A stretch of 64,000 bases of DNA. Origin: Leishmania infantum JPCM5. Lineage: Eukaryota > Euglenozoa > Kinetoplastea > Trypanosomatida > Trypanosomatidae. Below are positions 21,901 through 31,500 of this stretch, in pieces. The notes under the pieces were generated by a model that worked only from the letters and a program-made list of their open reading frames with translations, had not been told where the DNA came from and searched no databases. The stretch covers positions 313,840 through 377,839 of the forward strand of contig NC_009400.2 of assembly GCF_000002875.2 (NCBI RefSeq). The letters run 5' to 3'. The position numbers and the translations under genes were made by a program. Within the stretch, counting starts at the first letter, position 1. Every line of letters begins with the position of its first letter.

Positions 21901-23907
21901 TGAGAAACGATCGACTGACTCAGAACGTAATCGATACAGCCACCTCGTTAGCGCCGCCGACTCGACATCGTCACTAGCAGAAAGAGCGGACCAGCAGCGA
22001 GGGTCAAGAGAGGCATACCGCACTGCCATCGCAGCCACGCGAGCGCTGTGATTGGTGTACTGAGGCAGCTCCGCCGCTACCTCCAGCGCCTTAGTGGCCA
22101 ACAGTGGACTGCATGCAGAAAAATCGTCTTGGACGGTGGAGACCTCGCGGAGGAAGGACGCCGTGAAGGCGCGCTGCCGCTTCGTTTCATCCATGCCAAG
22201 CGCACGACGGAGCTCATCGATAGAGCGCAGGGATGGGGATACATGGCGCCCCCGCGCTAGGTTTTGAAGCACCATGGCGCAAAGTGCATCGAAACTGACA
22301 CCTTTCACCCCATCCTCAGCGTCACTATCGGCAACTGAGTCGAAAAGCTGACGCACAACATCCAGGACCAATGCTGGTGTCAGCGGGCCACACCCCGCGG
22401 CAGTACCCAGGAGAGGATCGAGGTCGGCGTCATGTCTCGCCTGTGCTGCCACTAATGCGGTGCGGAAGGTGTCGAAGTCAATACGCCTTGGCAAGCATAG
22501 ACCGTCGCCCAGCCCCTCCACTTCCGACCCTTTCAGCTGGTGGAAGAGGACGTCTCGGTACAAATCGTGGAGTGCCAGGTAATACCTCAAGTACTGGCAC
22601 AGCTGGCCGGTAGTCGCAATAGTGCCGTGAGCTCCAGCAGCGCACTCAAATGCCTTGCGGGACAAAATCTGGTGCACGGTCCGATTCGGCAGAGACTCCC
22701 ATATCTCCAACAGATGCCAGCACATATCCTCAGCATCCTCGGCCGTCAGCACCTCGCGGCCGCGGCGCCACCTCGCGACCTGCTCCTCCACCTCCCTTTC
22801 CAGACCTTCCGCTTTCGCAAGTAGCTGCTTGTAGGCTTCAGAGAGATGAGCGAACGGCTCCAGTTCCGCCAGCTCGGACTTGACCTCACTCAGATAAAGC
22901 AGTCGCGCGCGCCATTGCTGTCGTACGTTGTTCTCGCGCTGTGCTAATACGAGAGAGAGCGGCATCGGTGCGACGCCGTATGAAGCAAAGTCCTCTTCCT
23001 GACCACAGAAAGAGAGCGCACACTCCATGGCGGCCCACTCCGCGAACACCAGAAGTGGGACGCTCGAAGGCGCTGAGGCGTTGTCACAGCTGCGCAGAGG
23101 ATTACTGCTCTGCCGCCTCGTCATCGGCACCATCCGCTTTTCGTACTCTTTCGCTAAAGAGATGAGCCGTGGCGCTAGAGAGTCGTCGATTGTGCTCGCT
23201 GCGGTCGAGCTTGCGCCTTTTTTGGCGCATGCCAGGACGGAGGGCATTTGAGAGCAGAACTGCCTCATAACGGGTGCGCCGAGCGTGGACGTGGTGAGTT
23301 GAACTGCCGATCCGTCCCTCCACACTTTCTCCAGCGCATCTTGGGAGAGCGCCGTTCCCTTTGTACTTTGTTGGAGTAAAGCACTATGCTCAGATGACCG
23401 CGTAAGGGCCTTCATGAACGTCTTTGTTTCTTTAGGGAGTGCTTTCTGTTCCTGCAGTATCGCCAGCACATGGTAGAACTCGCAGCACGCCATCATCCAC
23501 ACTCGGTAGTCCCACCGGGCGATGAAACGGCCATCTCGGACGACGCTAAACACCTCTGTTGCGGCATGGAGAGCATGCTCTGCTGACACGGCGGACAGCA
23601 ACCGCCGAAAGAGAACTGCGTTGTACGGATGTAGCGTGCCCTTTCCCTCACCATGGAATAAGGGATGCTTTAGGAGAGGCGCCTGTTCGACTAGAAGTGA
23701 ATCGCACGCGAAAAGGCACCCGTCTCGTAAGACGAGTTCCTGGGACGCTTGCCGCGCTGTGCTACTCGCGCACGACGCAAAAACACTCGATCTTTCACGA
23801 ACACCGTTCGGCTCCAACACCCCGTACAACTTCGGGTCCAGACCCCAGCGTTGTTGGAGGTCGATGTACACATCGCGAAACGAAAGGGAGGAGGAGGTGC
23901 ACCCCAT
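18940..23907 (-). CDS. Giant Met-Gly-Cys protein built of diverged calflagin-like modules
   Basis: 1655 residues starting at ATG 23907 (MGCTSSSLSF); an in-frame ATG five codons earlier would bury the MGC start, which is the classic N-myristoylation plus palmitoylation signal also used by calflagin. The last ~270 residues align by eye along nearly the whole calflagin found at 26729-27340: SYWERLRILLPFG with AWEKICQRLP; RRELFMCMDHRRRGYLT with RIELFKRFCQSDTEKLT; FLEYLYRYLQLYFMFDVL with the calflagin FLEF-LELTVMFEEI region; RRWGAHVENPVEVFQHVD with GEWGLVIEDPDTIFKEID; and GFAIWASEQDLQPEG with ELAAWATARKLDADE. Similar 'FLxxxLxYxL...' blocks occur near residues 435-550, 680-790, 965-1070 and 1210-1330, so I infer several tandem modules. 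The EF-hand calcium ligands are mostly lost. Likely a membrane-anchored, perhaps flagellar, scaffold; function not known. Confidence 0.85.
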   Translation of the reverse strand: MGCTSSSLSFRDVYIDLQQRWGLDPKLYGVLEPNGVRERSSVFASCASSTARQASQELVLRDGCLFACDSLLVEQAPLLKHPLFHGEGKGTLHPYNAVLFRRLLSAVSAEHALHAATEVFSVVRDGRFIARWDYRVWMMACCEFYHVLAILQEQKALPKETKTFMKALTRSSEHSALLQQSTKGTALSQDALEKVWRDGSAVQLTTSTLGAPVMRQFCSQMPSVLACAKKGASSTAASTIDDSLAPRLISLAKEYEKRMVPMTRRQSSNPLRSCDNASAPSSVPLLVFAEWAAMECALSFCGQEEDFASYGVAPMPLSLVLAQRENNVRQQWRARLLYLSEVKSELAELEPFAHLSEAYKQLLAKAEGLEREVEEQVARWRRGREVLTAEDAEDMCWHLLEIWESLPNRTVHQILSRKAFECAAGAHGTIATTGQLCQYLRYYLALHDLYRDVLFHQLKGSEVEGLGDGLCLPRRIDFDTFRTALVAAQARHDADLDPLLGTAAGCGPLTPALVLDVVRQLFDSVADSDAEDGVKGVSFDALCAMVLQNLARGRHVSPSLRSIDELRRALGMDETKRQRAFTASFLREVSTVQDDFSACSPLLATKALEVAAELPQYTNHSARVAAMAVRYASLDPRCWSALSASDDVESAALTRWLYRLRSESVDRFSPTEDPVHMEFAVRALFGFAAAQRGIEDTAPGAEKSANSDVCFDGVQFSATRPPMATDVTQSHFVRAVAAICKYLECPAEVLLNNAQALLLPANSAADVLITQAVNPTFTIESAFRSFQSVSHLTADWHGCDDEAEEQNAQDRTQTARVHHIIFVMVFNYTRQHCFRYWKTHKRYDDDLDVSLSAAKDGSDADYPKWDGESELLALSRAMPLRTLVSCYRVFAELTEQEAQHSEPAESASGGQAAFLHAFYEQYMPFFQRLHLDEDHVTEVGARALQFIASQSGRCSCDKGDLGIARRDFSSFLQFVLGYLLVETAYESTVQATSEARGAAQDGPVEVLLSEQDFRRLLACFGRFTEGGVSAIPTIEEAHQWLRSHHVDNTYKGLISLQNVLLWYSSHRAEHYALESLYDWWRESHAQRIPFTMSAEHRRERKSAIREILRVKQHREGLPESYPVEVSEDEDGYLPVEITSSVLERRWGVEEITTRVFGMDEKPTAEAAPPGDGGEAQASSLSLAVPLWFDSCECGCNAALHPTGPDSRKVHRGDFRFLLEYVHHFVSAYVSLNYTLTLLEASSGTVSAEGSEHRSPSTPAAHQANMAELLSESLLLLIPLTIVPVELLSTLSSVMADMWNDMQTTGVVVDGTYRRGAHSIAAFLVGRSHLIASRARKSYLQGIRTQGFRETLTAQDAVVGALGGYDVYSKLSYWERLRILLPFGPSLQRRQQRRELFMCMDHRRRGYLTVSDIARGLMDMVQLQSFRADFTPALLRAFRATKDVAGKRQNVVYLTQHTEEQVLMPWEFNAFLEYLYRYLQLYFMFDVLTCGGHVHPETLHVVQKQQRCGTADPDEGSPSGESVGARTSTRADDAADAAVAADGATAAPYTRSAAVALYEASMQPYQITLEAAPMKKEVSLSQFRMARQLLRRWGAHVENPVEVFQHVDRQCREGGKLLFNGFAIWASEQDLQPEGNGYGYDDSIDAIAVMEEYASQ

Positions 23908-25178
23908 TGCTGGAAAATGCAAGGATAAGAAGAAAATGAGGGCTTTTTGCGTTCGCCCTGTGTCGTGGAGCGAGAGTTACAACGCCGATTTGTCTGTGCG
24001 CGCGTGTGCCCGTCCATAGAAAAAGGAAATAGGATGTTTGACCACACCTTTGAATGCCCGCCGAAGGAGATGACGGGTGCAGTAGGTGAAAGTGCTCGTT
24101 CAGTCAAGCAGGCTAACACCGCGACACATGTGCCTTCCGTCCGCTGATGAGTCAGCATCGTGTACGCACAAGGGAGAACAAGGAACAAAGGAACGACAGT
24201 CCGTTTTTGATGGACAAAGGAAGAGCGAAAAAAGTACATCGCACTCCACAAAAAGGTAGTCGCAGAGCATACTTCATCTGTCGTTGCGCTTCCGCGGCAG
24301 TGAAGCTATGTTGATGCATGCGTGTACCTGTGTGACGCTCTGCACCTCAGGTGCCGCAGCTGTACCTCTGAAGAATGCCGAAGTGCTTTTCGATGCATGA
24401 AGCAGAGCGACAGAGCAACATGCGAAGTGCAAAACTCAGAACCCGGGTGCTCACGCTTGGCTGTGAGAAGTTTCTCGTGGTTTTGCTTTTATTTTTGCTG
24501 TTTGGCAGAGGCTCAAGTATTCAGCGGCGAATAGAAAAAAAGAATAAAACCACATGAAGCGGACAAGGAAAATATTTAAAAAAGTGAAAAGTTTGTATAC
24601 ATAATCCCTAGAAAAGTGAATGTAAGATCACGGATTCGCTCTGCAGTGACAGCGCGCATCGCCCGACTCGAGGAAAAGCTTTCGTGCGCATTGTGGCAAG
24701 CAGATCACGGAAAAGAAAAAGATCGAGGCCACCCAAGGAAAGGAAGTATGTCCACACCTCTTAAATCTTTCGCTCGAGTTGTCACCCAGCAACGCCACCA
24801 TGAAACTGCGTCGCAACACACCGACGCACACCACAAAGGCCCCAGGAAAAGGGACAAAAAAAGAGACCACCAAGGACAGAGAAAAATAAGAGTCGCTCAG
24901 TGAAAAATACTTCTTTGGAGGGTTAGCACGAGGTGCGAGCTCCGCTCGTTCGTGAAGTCCACTTGTAACACGAGAATACGTTACGATTTTTACGTACTGA
25001 ATTGGGGAGGCGAGAGGAAAAAAAAAGCAGGAGAAGAAGTCGATGTTTCGCTCAGGTTGCAAAAGGGGAAAGCTATGGGGAAAAGATTTGAAAAAGACAA
25101 GCTCTTCTCATCGCGGTGCATAGTTATGAGTTCGCAGAATTCAAAGGAATCTACTGCTTCCCGTTGTACAGATAGCCC
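23908..25178. other. Intergenic between giant protein and calflagin pseudogene
   Basis: About 1.3 kb, no supported gene. A-rich on the plus strand (T-rich on the sense strand), with lower GC than the left arm. It holds the 5' leader of the giant protein and 3' sequence of the pseudogene. Confidence 0.55.
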
Positions 25179-25709
25179 TCAGTGTCCAGCTGATGATCGG
25201 CTGGCCCACGCAGCGAGCTCGTCAAAGGGCACCTGGCCGGAGCCGTTGTCGTCGATTTCCTTGAAGATTGTGTCCGGATCCTCAATGACAAGGCCCCACT
25301 CACCCATCTTCGGCACGGCGGCCTTGAACTCCCTCGCGTCCACCAGCATGTTGCCGGAGGTGTCGATCTCTTCAAACATGACGGTGAGCTCGAGGTAGTC
25401 GTATATGTAGCACAGCATCAGCCGAAACTCAAGAAATTCGACAAACTCGTCGTCGCATTGGCCGACGCCGGCGGTGTTGCCCATGCTCTTTGCCTTAGTG
25501 AAGGCACGTTTCACGATGCTGCGCAGGCGCGTTGTAAACTCATCGAGCTGGAGGATGCTCACACAGCCCTGGTAGACCTCCTCCATCGTGAGCTTTTCCG
25601 CGTCGCTCTGGCAGAACCTCTTGGACAACCCCACTCGGCGGACCTTGTCCTCAGCGGACTTCGAGTGCGAAGAAGATGCACGAATCTCATCCCTAGAAGT
25701 CTTGCGCTC
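25179..25709 (-). pseudogene. Calflagin pseudogene, start lost
   Basis: The frame from 25709 to 25179 is preceded directly by TAA (25710-25712) and has no ATG at its beginning. After the stop it reads ERKTSRDEIRA...SAEDKVRRVGLSKRFCQ, which aligns weakly with ERKVAWEKICQ...TPEDKELRIELFKRFCQ of the intact calflagin. From SKRFCQSD onward it is almost identical to the intact copy, including both C-terminal EF-hand loops (DTSGNMLVDARE and DDNGSGQVPFDE), then diverges again after ELAAWA, ending SRSSAGH. The MGC acylation start is absent. The first in-frame ATG (MEEVYQGC) would give a non-acylated fragment of about 135 residues. The near-identical block covers roughly 25203-25630 against 26781-27200. 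Confidence 0.85.
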
Positions 25710-26728
25710 TTAGATATTCTTCATGTCACACGCTACGAAAGATGATGTAGGAGACTTGGAAGAAGTATGCTCCGCTTTTTTTGTTGAATGAAACCAGATA
25801 GGTGAACGCGGAGTAAAGCAAACATGTGACTGGTTTCCTATTTCAGGAGGAAAAAGCGGCCAAAATGCCAAACACAAGAGCAAGTGATTGAGTAAGGCGA
25901 CTAGCAGAGAAACTGATGTATTGCAAGATTGTCCGCGCCGCAGCGCACAAGCCCCACGGCAATCGTGCATCGAGTAACAGTGACGTCGTACCCCAACAGA
26001 ATCTTTCAGAAAGGAATCGGCAAAAAAAATGACGCCTCTTCCTTCACGACCGATGGGAGTGGATATAATCGGGAAGTAGTCGGTTTGCCTTTGGTGTTTC
26101 CAGGTATCTCAAAAGCGATTTCCAGATTCTAAGCTACATATGAAGCAATGAGGCTCTACACACTGGGGGTGCATGTTGCACTAAGAAAGGGTGCGGGAAA
26201 ACGAATAAAAAAGCGCGAGCACCTCAACCGTATATCAAGCCGCTAAAGTCAGCACTGTAAATCAGCTTAAACCAAGAGCAAAAAAAAGGATCCTTTTTCT
26301 CATCTTTTCATATAGTGGATAAAGTCAATGCATGCCTTCTCTTGAGTTTCGACTCAGGGTCAAGCGCGCATGCAGCTTTTCGTCCCTTCTGCTATTTCAT
26401 CCTTTTGGTTTTAGAAACCACTCTAAAGCGCAGCGATTCTGAATGAGAAAAGGGTAACGGAACAAGACTCCAGAATCAATTCAAACAAAAAGGGAAAGCA
26501 AGCACAATACATTGGAAAATGCACGAGAAGCAGTGCGAAGATAATATAGAAGAAGCTTAAATGTAAAAACAACAAAGAGGCGTCAATGAGACAACCGAGT
26601 TGTAGACGCATAGGCGCTTCGCGTCGCTACCAGCCCACTTCTCGGCAGTCTCAGAGCTTTCTTCAGCTTTTGTTTCTGATTTCGTTTGTGTGCGTGTTTT
26701 CAAGGTCGCAAGAGAGCAGTCACAGATG
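25710..26728. other. Intergenic between calflagin copies
   Basis: About 1 kb, no gene seen. AT-richer than the rest of the left arm; it should contain the 3' UTR of the intact calflagin. Confidence 0.55.
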
Positions 26729-27340
26729 TTACTCAGAGTTGTTAGCCTGCTCGTCAGCATCAAGCTTGCGGGCAGTGGCCCACGCAGCGAGCTCGTCAAA
26801 GGGCACCTGGCCGGAGCCGTTGTCGTCGATTTCCTTGAAGATTGTGTCCGGATCCTCAATGACAAGGCCCCACTCACCCATCTTCGGCACGGCGGCCTTG
26901 AACTCCCTCGCGTCCACCAGCATGTTGCCGGAGGTGTCGATCTCTTCAAACATGACGGTGAGCTCGAGGTAGTCGTATATGTAGCACAGCATCAGCCGAA
27001 ACTCAAGAAATTCGACAAACTCGTCGTCGCATTGGCCGACGCCGGCGGTGTTGCCCATGCTCTTTGCCTTAGTGAAGGCACGTTTCACGATGCTGCGCAG
27101 GCGCGTTGTAAACTCATCGAGCTGGAGGATGCTCACACAGCCCTGGTAGACCTCCTCCATCGTGAGCTTTTCCGTGTCGCTCTGGCAGAACCTCTTAAAA
27201 AGCTCGATGCGGAGCTCCTTGTCCTCGGGCGTCTTCTGGCGGGGCAGGCGCTGACAAATTTTCTCCCACGCGACCTTGCGCTCAGCGGCAGTCTTGTCCT
27301 CGCTGGGCTTCCGGGCAGCCTTGGTAGCGTTGCAGCCCAT
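26729..27340 (-). CDS. FCaBP: Calflagin / flagellar calcium-binding protein (EF-hand, acylated)
   Basis: 203 residues from ATG 27340 (MGCNATKAARK). The start is a dual-acylation signal: Gly2 for myristate and Cys3 for palmitate, which targets this family to the flagellar membrane in trypanosomatids. It matches Trypanosoma cruzi FCaBP along its whole length, including the blocks ILQLDEFTTRLRSIVKRAF and EFLEFRLMLCYIYDYLELTV. Two canonical-type EF-hand loops are visible, Asp135-Glu146 (DTSGNMLVDARE) and Asp172-Glu183 (DDNGSGQVPFDE); the two N-terminal EF-hand positions are degenerate. The protein is a calcium sensor that releases or re-exposes its acyl group. It is the first gene of the minus-strand array after the strand-switch region. 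A poly-T tract with AG on the sense strand (AG at 27404-27403) is a plausible trans-splice acceptor. Firm call. Confidence 0.95.
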   Translation of the reverse strand: MGCNATKAARKPSEDKTAAERKVAWEKICQRLPRQKTPEDKELRIELFKRFCQSDTEKLTMEEVYQGCVSILQLDEFTTRLRSIVKRAFTKAKSMGNTAGVGQCDDEFVEFLEFRLMLCYIYDYLELTVMFEEIDTSGNMLVDAREFKAAVPKMGEWGLVIEDPDTIFKEIDDNGSGQVPFDELAAWATARKLDADEQANNSE

Positions 27341-27402
27341 TGTGATGAGCACTATTTTTTTTTTTCGGAAGTTAGCAGAGTGTCTTGAAATGAGTCTCTT
27401 CG

Positions 27403-27404
27403 CT
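27403..27404 (-). promoter_or_regulatory. Candidate trans-splice acceptor for calflagin
   Basis: On the minus strand a run of T is followed by CAG about 65 bases before the calflagin ATG, the arrangement used for spliced-leader addition in trypanosomatids. Confidence 0.5.
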
Positions 27405-28599
27405 GAAAAAAATCTCCGGTGCACAGGCAGTAATTGCTGCAATGTCGAATGTGCTAGACGTAGACGATGAAGAGACGCAGAAAGGCGACAGTAATCGATG
27501 AAGAAAGTAAAGGTTTTTCGAGAGAGTACCCCCAAAGAGCATGGTTGCAGTTGCGATGGTGCGAAAAGACATAAGTGTCTCGCTGCAGTGAAAACTATGT
27601 ATCGGATGAGCTATTCGTCATGAGTCACAAAGCAAGCGACTTCCAGTGGCGAAATCGGTTATCCTCTAGCTACCAAAATCATACGCTATGTGACTATTCT
27701 TGTTTCTAGTTTTGACAGAAAGTCAGCAGAAAGCTCGGTGGGTTAATTCTTGTTGTTTGTTGTTTTCCACTTTACACCCTCAGCGAATGTCATTCTCGCT
27801 TCAGAGACGTAGCGGCACAACAAAAGAAGAAAATCACTAGGGCTGAGCTGCATTTGCCGACCCATCCTCGCTTCAGTTCCTCACGCCTCCTTCCAATCTA
27901 GAGAGCACCGTACAGAGCTGCACTTTACGCCTGTAGAAAGGCGCTCGTCAGCAAATCCTCGAGTCAGCGATAAAGCCAGTGCATATGGTATGAGACTTTG
28001 CTCGAGAACCAGAGCGCGTGACTACACGCCCTCCTTCTAGTTTGCACTGTCAAAACACAACAAATTCTGTTCCCGCCAGTCACGCCCACCCCCTTCTACG
28101 CACGCCCGATAGCATTCAGAGCACCTTGCATGAGTTTGAGGCGTCCACGAAAGTCTTTACAACCTTCATCGCGCGCTTGTACAGAACTTTCCCTCCACTC
28201 ACCATCCTCCACCCCCCCGACCTCTCTTTCCTCCTCGCCCTCAAAAATCCAAGTGACATCAACGTGGCATAGGGCTGACACAAGCACAGATTTCAACGCA
28301 ACAACCACGCTTGAAACTAGGCTTAAACTCACCCTCCAGAAACAGAAAGGCAAGCGCAACGTTGCCTCCCAAAGCTCGACGAGTGCACTGAAGGCAGCCT
28401 TTGGAAAAATGGAAATAGAGGCTGGTCACCGAGTTGCCGTGGTCTCACTGCAGAAAAAAGAAAACAAGCAACTTTCAGCGTCGTCAAGACCTTCGGCGCC
28501 TTGCCAAACAGTGAGCTGCTCACACGCAGGGTGCGCTGAAGCCCGCCAGCCGCTGCACGCCGTGGTTCCCGGTGAGCGCTCTGAGGAACGAGGACCCCC

Positions 28600-31500
28600 C
28601 CCCCAGCGAGGAGACCGCTACACCCCCAAACGAATCGCACCATATTTCTGATCCGCATCAAGTTATAGGCACCTGCGATGCAACTACGCACCAGACCTTA
28701 GCTGACAGGAGACCTCAGAGACTCGTACACGCAGCCATCCTTCTGGCACCGCCTTCAGCCCGGCGACCCGATAATGACGCCTCCTCTACGCAGCGCTTTT
28801 GCAGTGTGCCCTTTCGTTTCGGCGGGAGAATGAGACGTGTGTTTGGGCGCCGAAACGGGAGTCCTTTGCATGTTGAGGAACCAACAGCTTCCCCAGAAAC
28901 GGTCCGCGGCGAGGTTGGCAGATACTGACTTTTGCCCCGATCCAATAGAGCACAAAATCAGAGCTACGAGAACCCCCAAAACACAACACGGGGAAACACC
29001 GCTATTGCCCTTTTTGAACGAAGCGAGAAGCCGGAAACCCCCTTATCACACAAAATTCACCCCGCCCACGCGGCAGCGAAGTAACGAAGCGACGGACCGC
29101 AGAAGCTAGCAAAAAGACCACAGCCGCCCCGCAAGGACACGTTCTGACGGGCCGGCCGCGGCCCCCCTTTCCAAAAAAAGCCCCCGTTTCCCCCGAACAA
29201 AGAGCCGAACGCCCCGGCCCCACACCTGAAGGTTTTCAAAAAAACGCAACGGCCCCCAGCATCCTTCCCGATGCGCAAAAAAGGAGTATTTCCAAACCTT
29301 AGCTTCACTGAAACCAATCCCCCAAAAACATGTTGTTGCTATCGACCCCCCTTCTTTGCTGTTCCGAAAAAAGAGCCATACTGCCGCAGCGCGCCGAAGC
29401 GCCACCAACTCGTACACGCACAGCTACGCCCACAAGGGCGGTGAAAAGATAAGATTAAGGGAAGAACACCAGGCATGGTTTGACGGAAGAATATTGACCG
29501 GAAAAGACGGAAAGAAATTTCACGTAAGCCCATGTGCGCCACAACGCCTTTTACAGAAACCAAAGTAAGGCGAAAGCTCCCCAAGGGCTCCTTTGCAGAA
29601 CGCCAAAGGATTGTTGGGATCGTTGAATATCGCCGTGGCCGCCGAGCGGACCCAGTGTAGACTTAGACACGACCTTCCGAAGACAGCGCCCTGGCGGCCT
29701 TACCGCCAACGCCGTCGTTAATAACTCAACAGTTGCCGGGTGCTACATGACGCACATTCGGACTTTAATTGTTTTTATCAGCTTAACAAAACATCTAGAA
29801 TGCCGGCGCCCGAGGGTCGAAGACATCGTGCACAAAAAAAGGTTCCCCGGGTTTGGTTTTTGCGAACCTTTGTCACCAGGTGAGCAGTTTTTTTAAACTG
29901 CGGCTGTTTGGCTGCTGCTTCAAAGAAAGGGACCCCATAACCAAAAAAGAGAAATAAACAAAGAAACGGACGCCCCGACCACCGCAAATACCCCTGCCGC
30001 CGCCAAAAGCGCGATTTTTTACCGCCCCCCCCCCCCACAAATGGCATTACGCCGCCGTCTTCCAACCACCAAAAAGCTGCGGATTACAAAAAAACCGCCC
30101 AACAAAAACGCCGCTGCCCTCGCCCTCCTTGCGTTTATCACTTCGTAGGAGTCGGCGCCAAGGGGCTACCTAAGTGGGTGGCTTTGGCGATATCCATGGT
30201 AAAGTCAAAACACACTCCTTTCAAGGACGAGCCATCGTTTACCCTTGCCAACTTAAGAAAAAGCCAGCCGTGTAAGCGAAGGTGGCCCGCCGTTAAAGAT
30301 GCCAGCGACCATACGCCGGGCGACGGCGCGGCCGGCGTCGCCATTCGGGGGCCCCCTCTAAAAAAGAAACACACACCAACAACGCACACCCCGGGGAGGG
30401 GGGGAATGAGAATGACCTTGGGGTGGCGCCCCTACCTCCATGGTTTTTTTAACCCCCCCTCTTCCTTTCCATGGTGGTGGGGTGGCCGCGCAAGGCTGGC
30501 TTTTCGGGAACCCACAAATGGGCGTTTGTGTGGCGTTTGGCGTCAAAGAGGGGCCGGCCATAGAGGCCCATTTCCCAGCCACAACCGGCGCCAGCCCCCT
30601 TTTGCCAACACCGCGCCCTGTTTTTGGGCCCCAAAGAGCCCCCACGAGTGTTTTCAGTTTCCAGGGCAGAGCAGGTTGTCTATAATTATTTTCCTTTTCG
30701 TATTGAACATGTATGGCCTTCGAAAACCGGCAATTTTTTTTAAGACCAAAAACCAGCTGGTTCGACACCCACATGTGCTGGATTCGCATCCTGCATCAAA
30801 TGTTGCCCGTGGGCTATTCTTTATCCTTCCTTTGCATAGTCGTGTTTTGCTCTTGTGGCTGAGCTCCCCCCCCCAACACTCGCTTTTTTTGTGCCAATGA
30901 AGTCCCGTATTGCGTCCTTGCAGAAGACTTCCCCTTAATCCAAAGTAGACGCTTTTCTAAAGGGTGGCATGCTGAAAGCCATGGCTGGTGTTTGTTTTGG
31001 CTTCTGATTTGGTTGTCAGTTGCGCGGGCCGAACGCTTTTCAATTCCAAAGCCCGCGGGGAGCCTTGGCACCGCAACCATAGCGAACGGCTCCCGAAGCA
31101 CTTTCTTTATCCTCCCTTTGGCAATGCTTTGCTTGGATTTCCCATTCGCTGCGTGCAATGCTGCCCGGTCCACGAAGCTTTCGGCGAAGCGTACGCTGAA
31201 ATGAAAATACTCATCAATTTCAAAAAAGAGCGATGAGAAGCAGCTTGTGGTTTACAACTTCTAGCCAAAGGGGGGGAAAGAAAATAAATATAAGAGGGGG
31301 GGCTTTCCACCAACACGGCGGCCCGTTATTTTGGCAGAAACTCTTATCGGGCCCTGGGCTTTCTCTTCTGTTCGCGCTGTTGTGTGTGTGGGTGGGGGGT
31401 TTGCCCGATGGCGCATGGATTTGTGGAAGTCAATGTCTGTAATTGTGACGCTTGTTGTGATCCTGACGTATTTCGGACACCTTTTGTTCTAAACCGGGGG

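Noticed and set aside
30700..30800. Possible tRNA B-box (GGTTCGACACC)
   Set aside because: No matching A-box, acceptor stem or cloverleaf could be drawn around it.
30178..30900. 240-codon plus-strand frame in the strand-switch region
   Set aside because: Made of proline/glycine/phenylalanine runs from homopolymers; no protein-like pattern and in suspect sequence.
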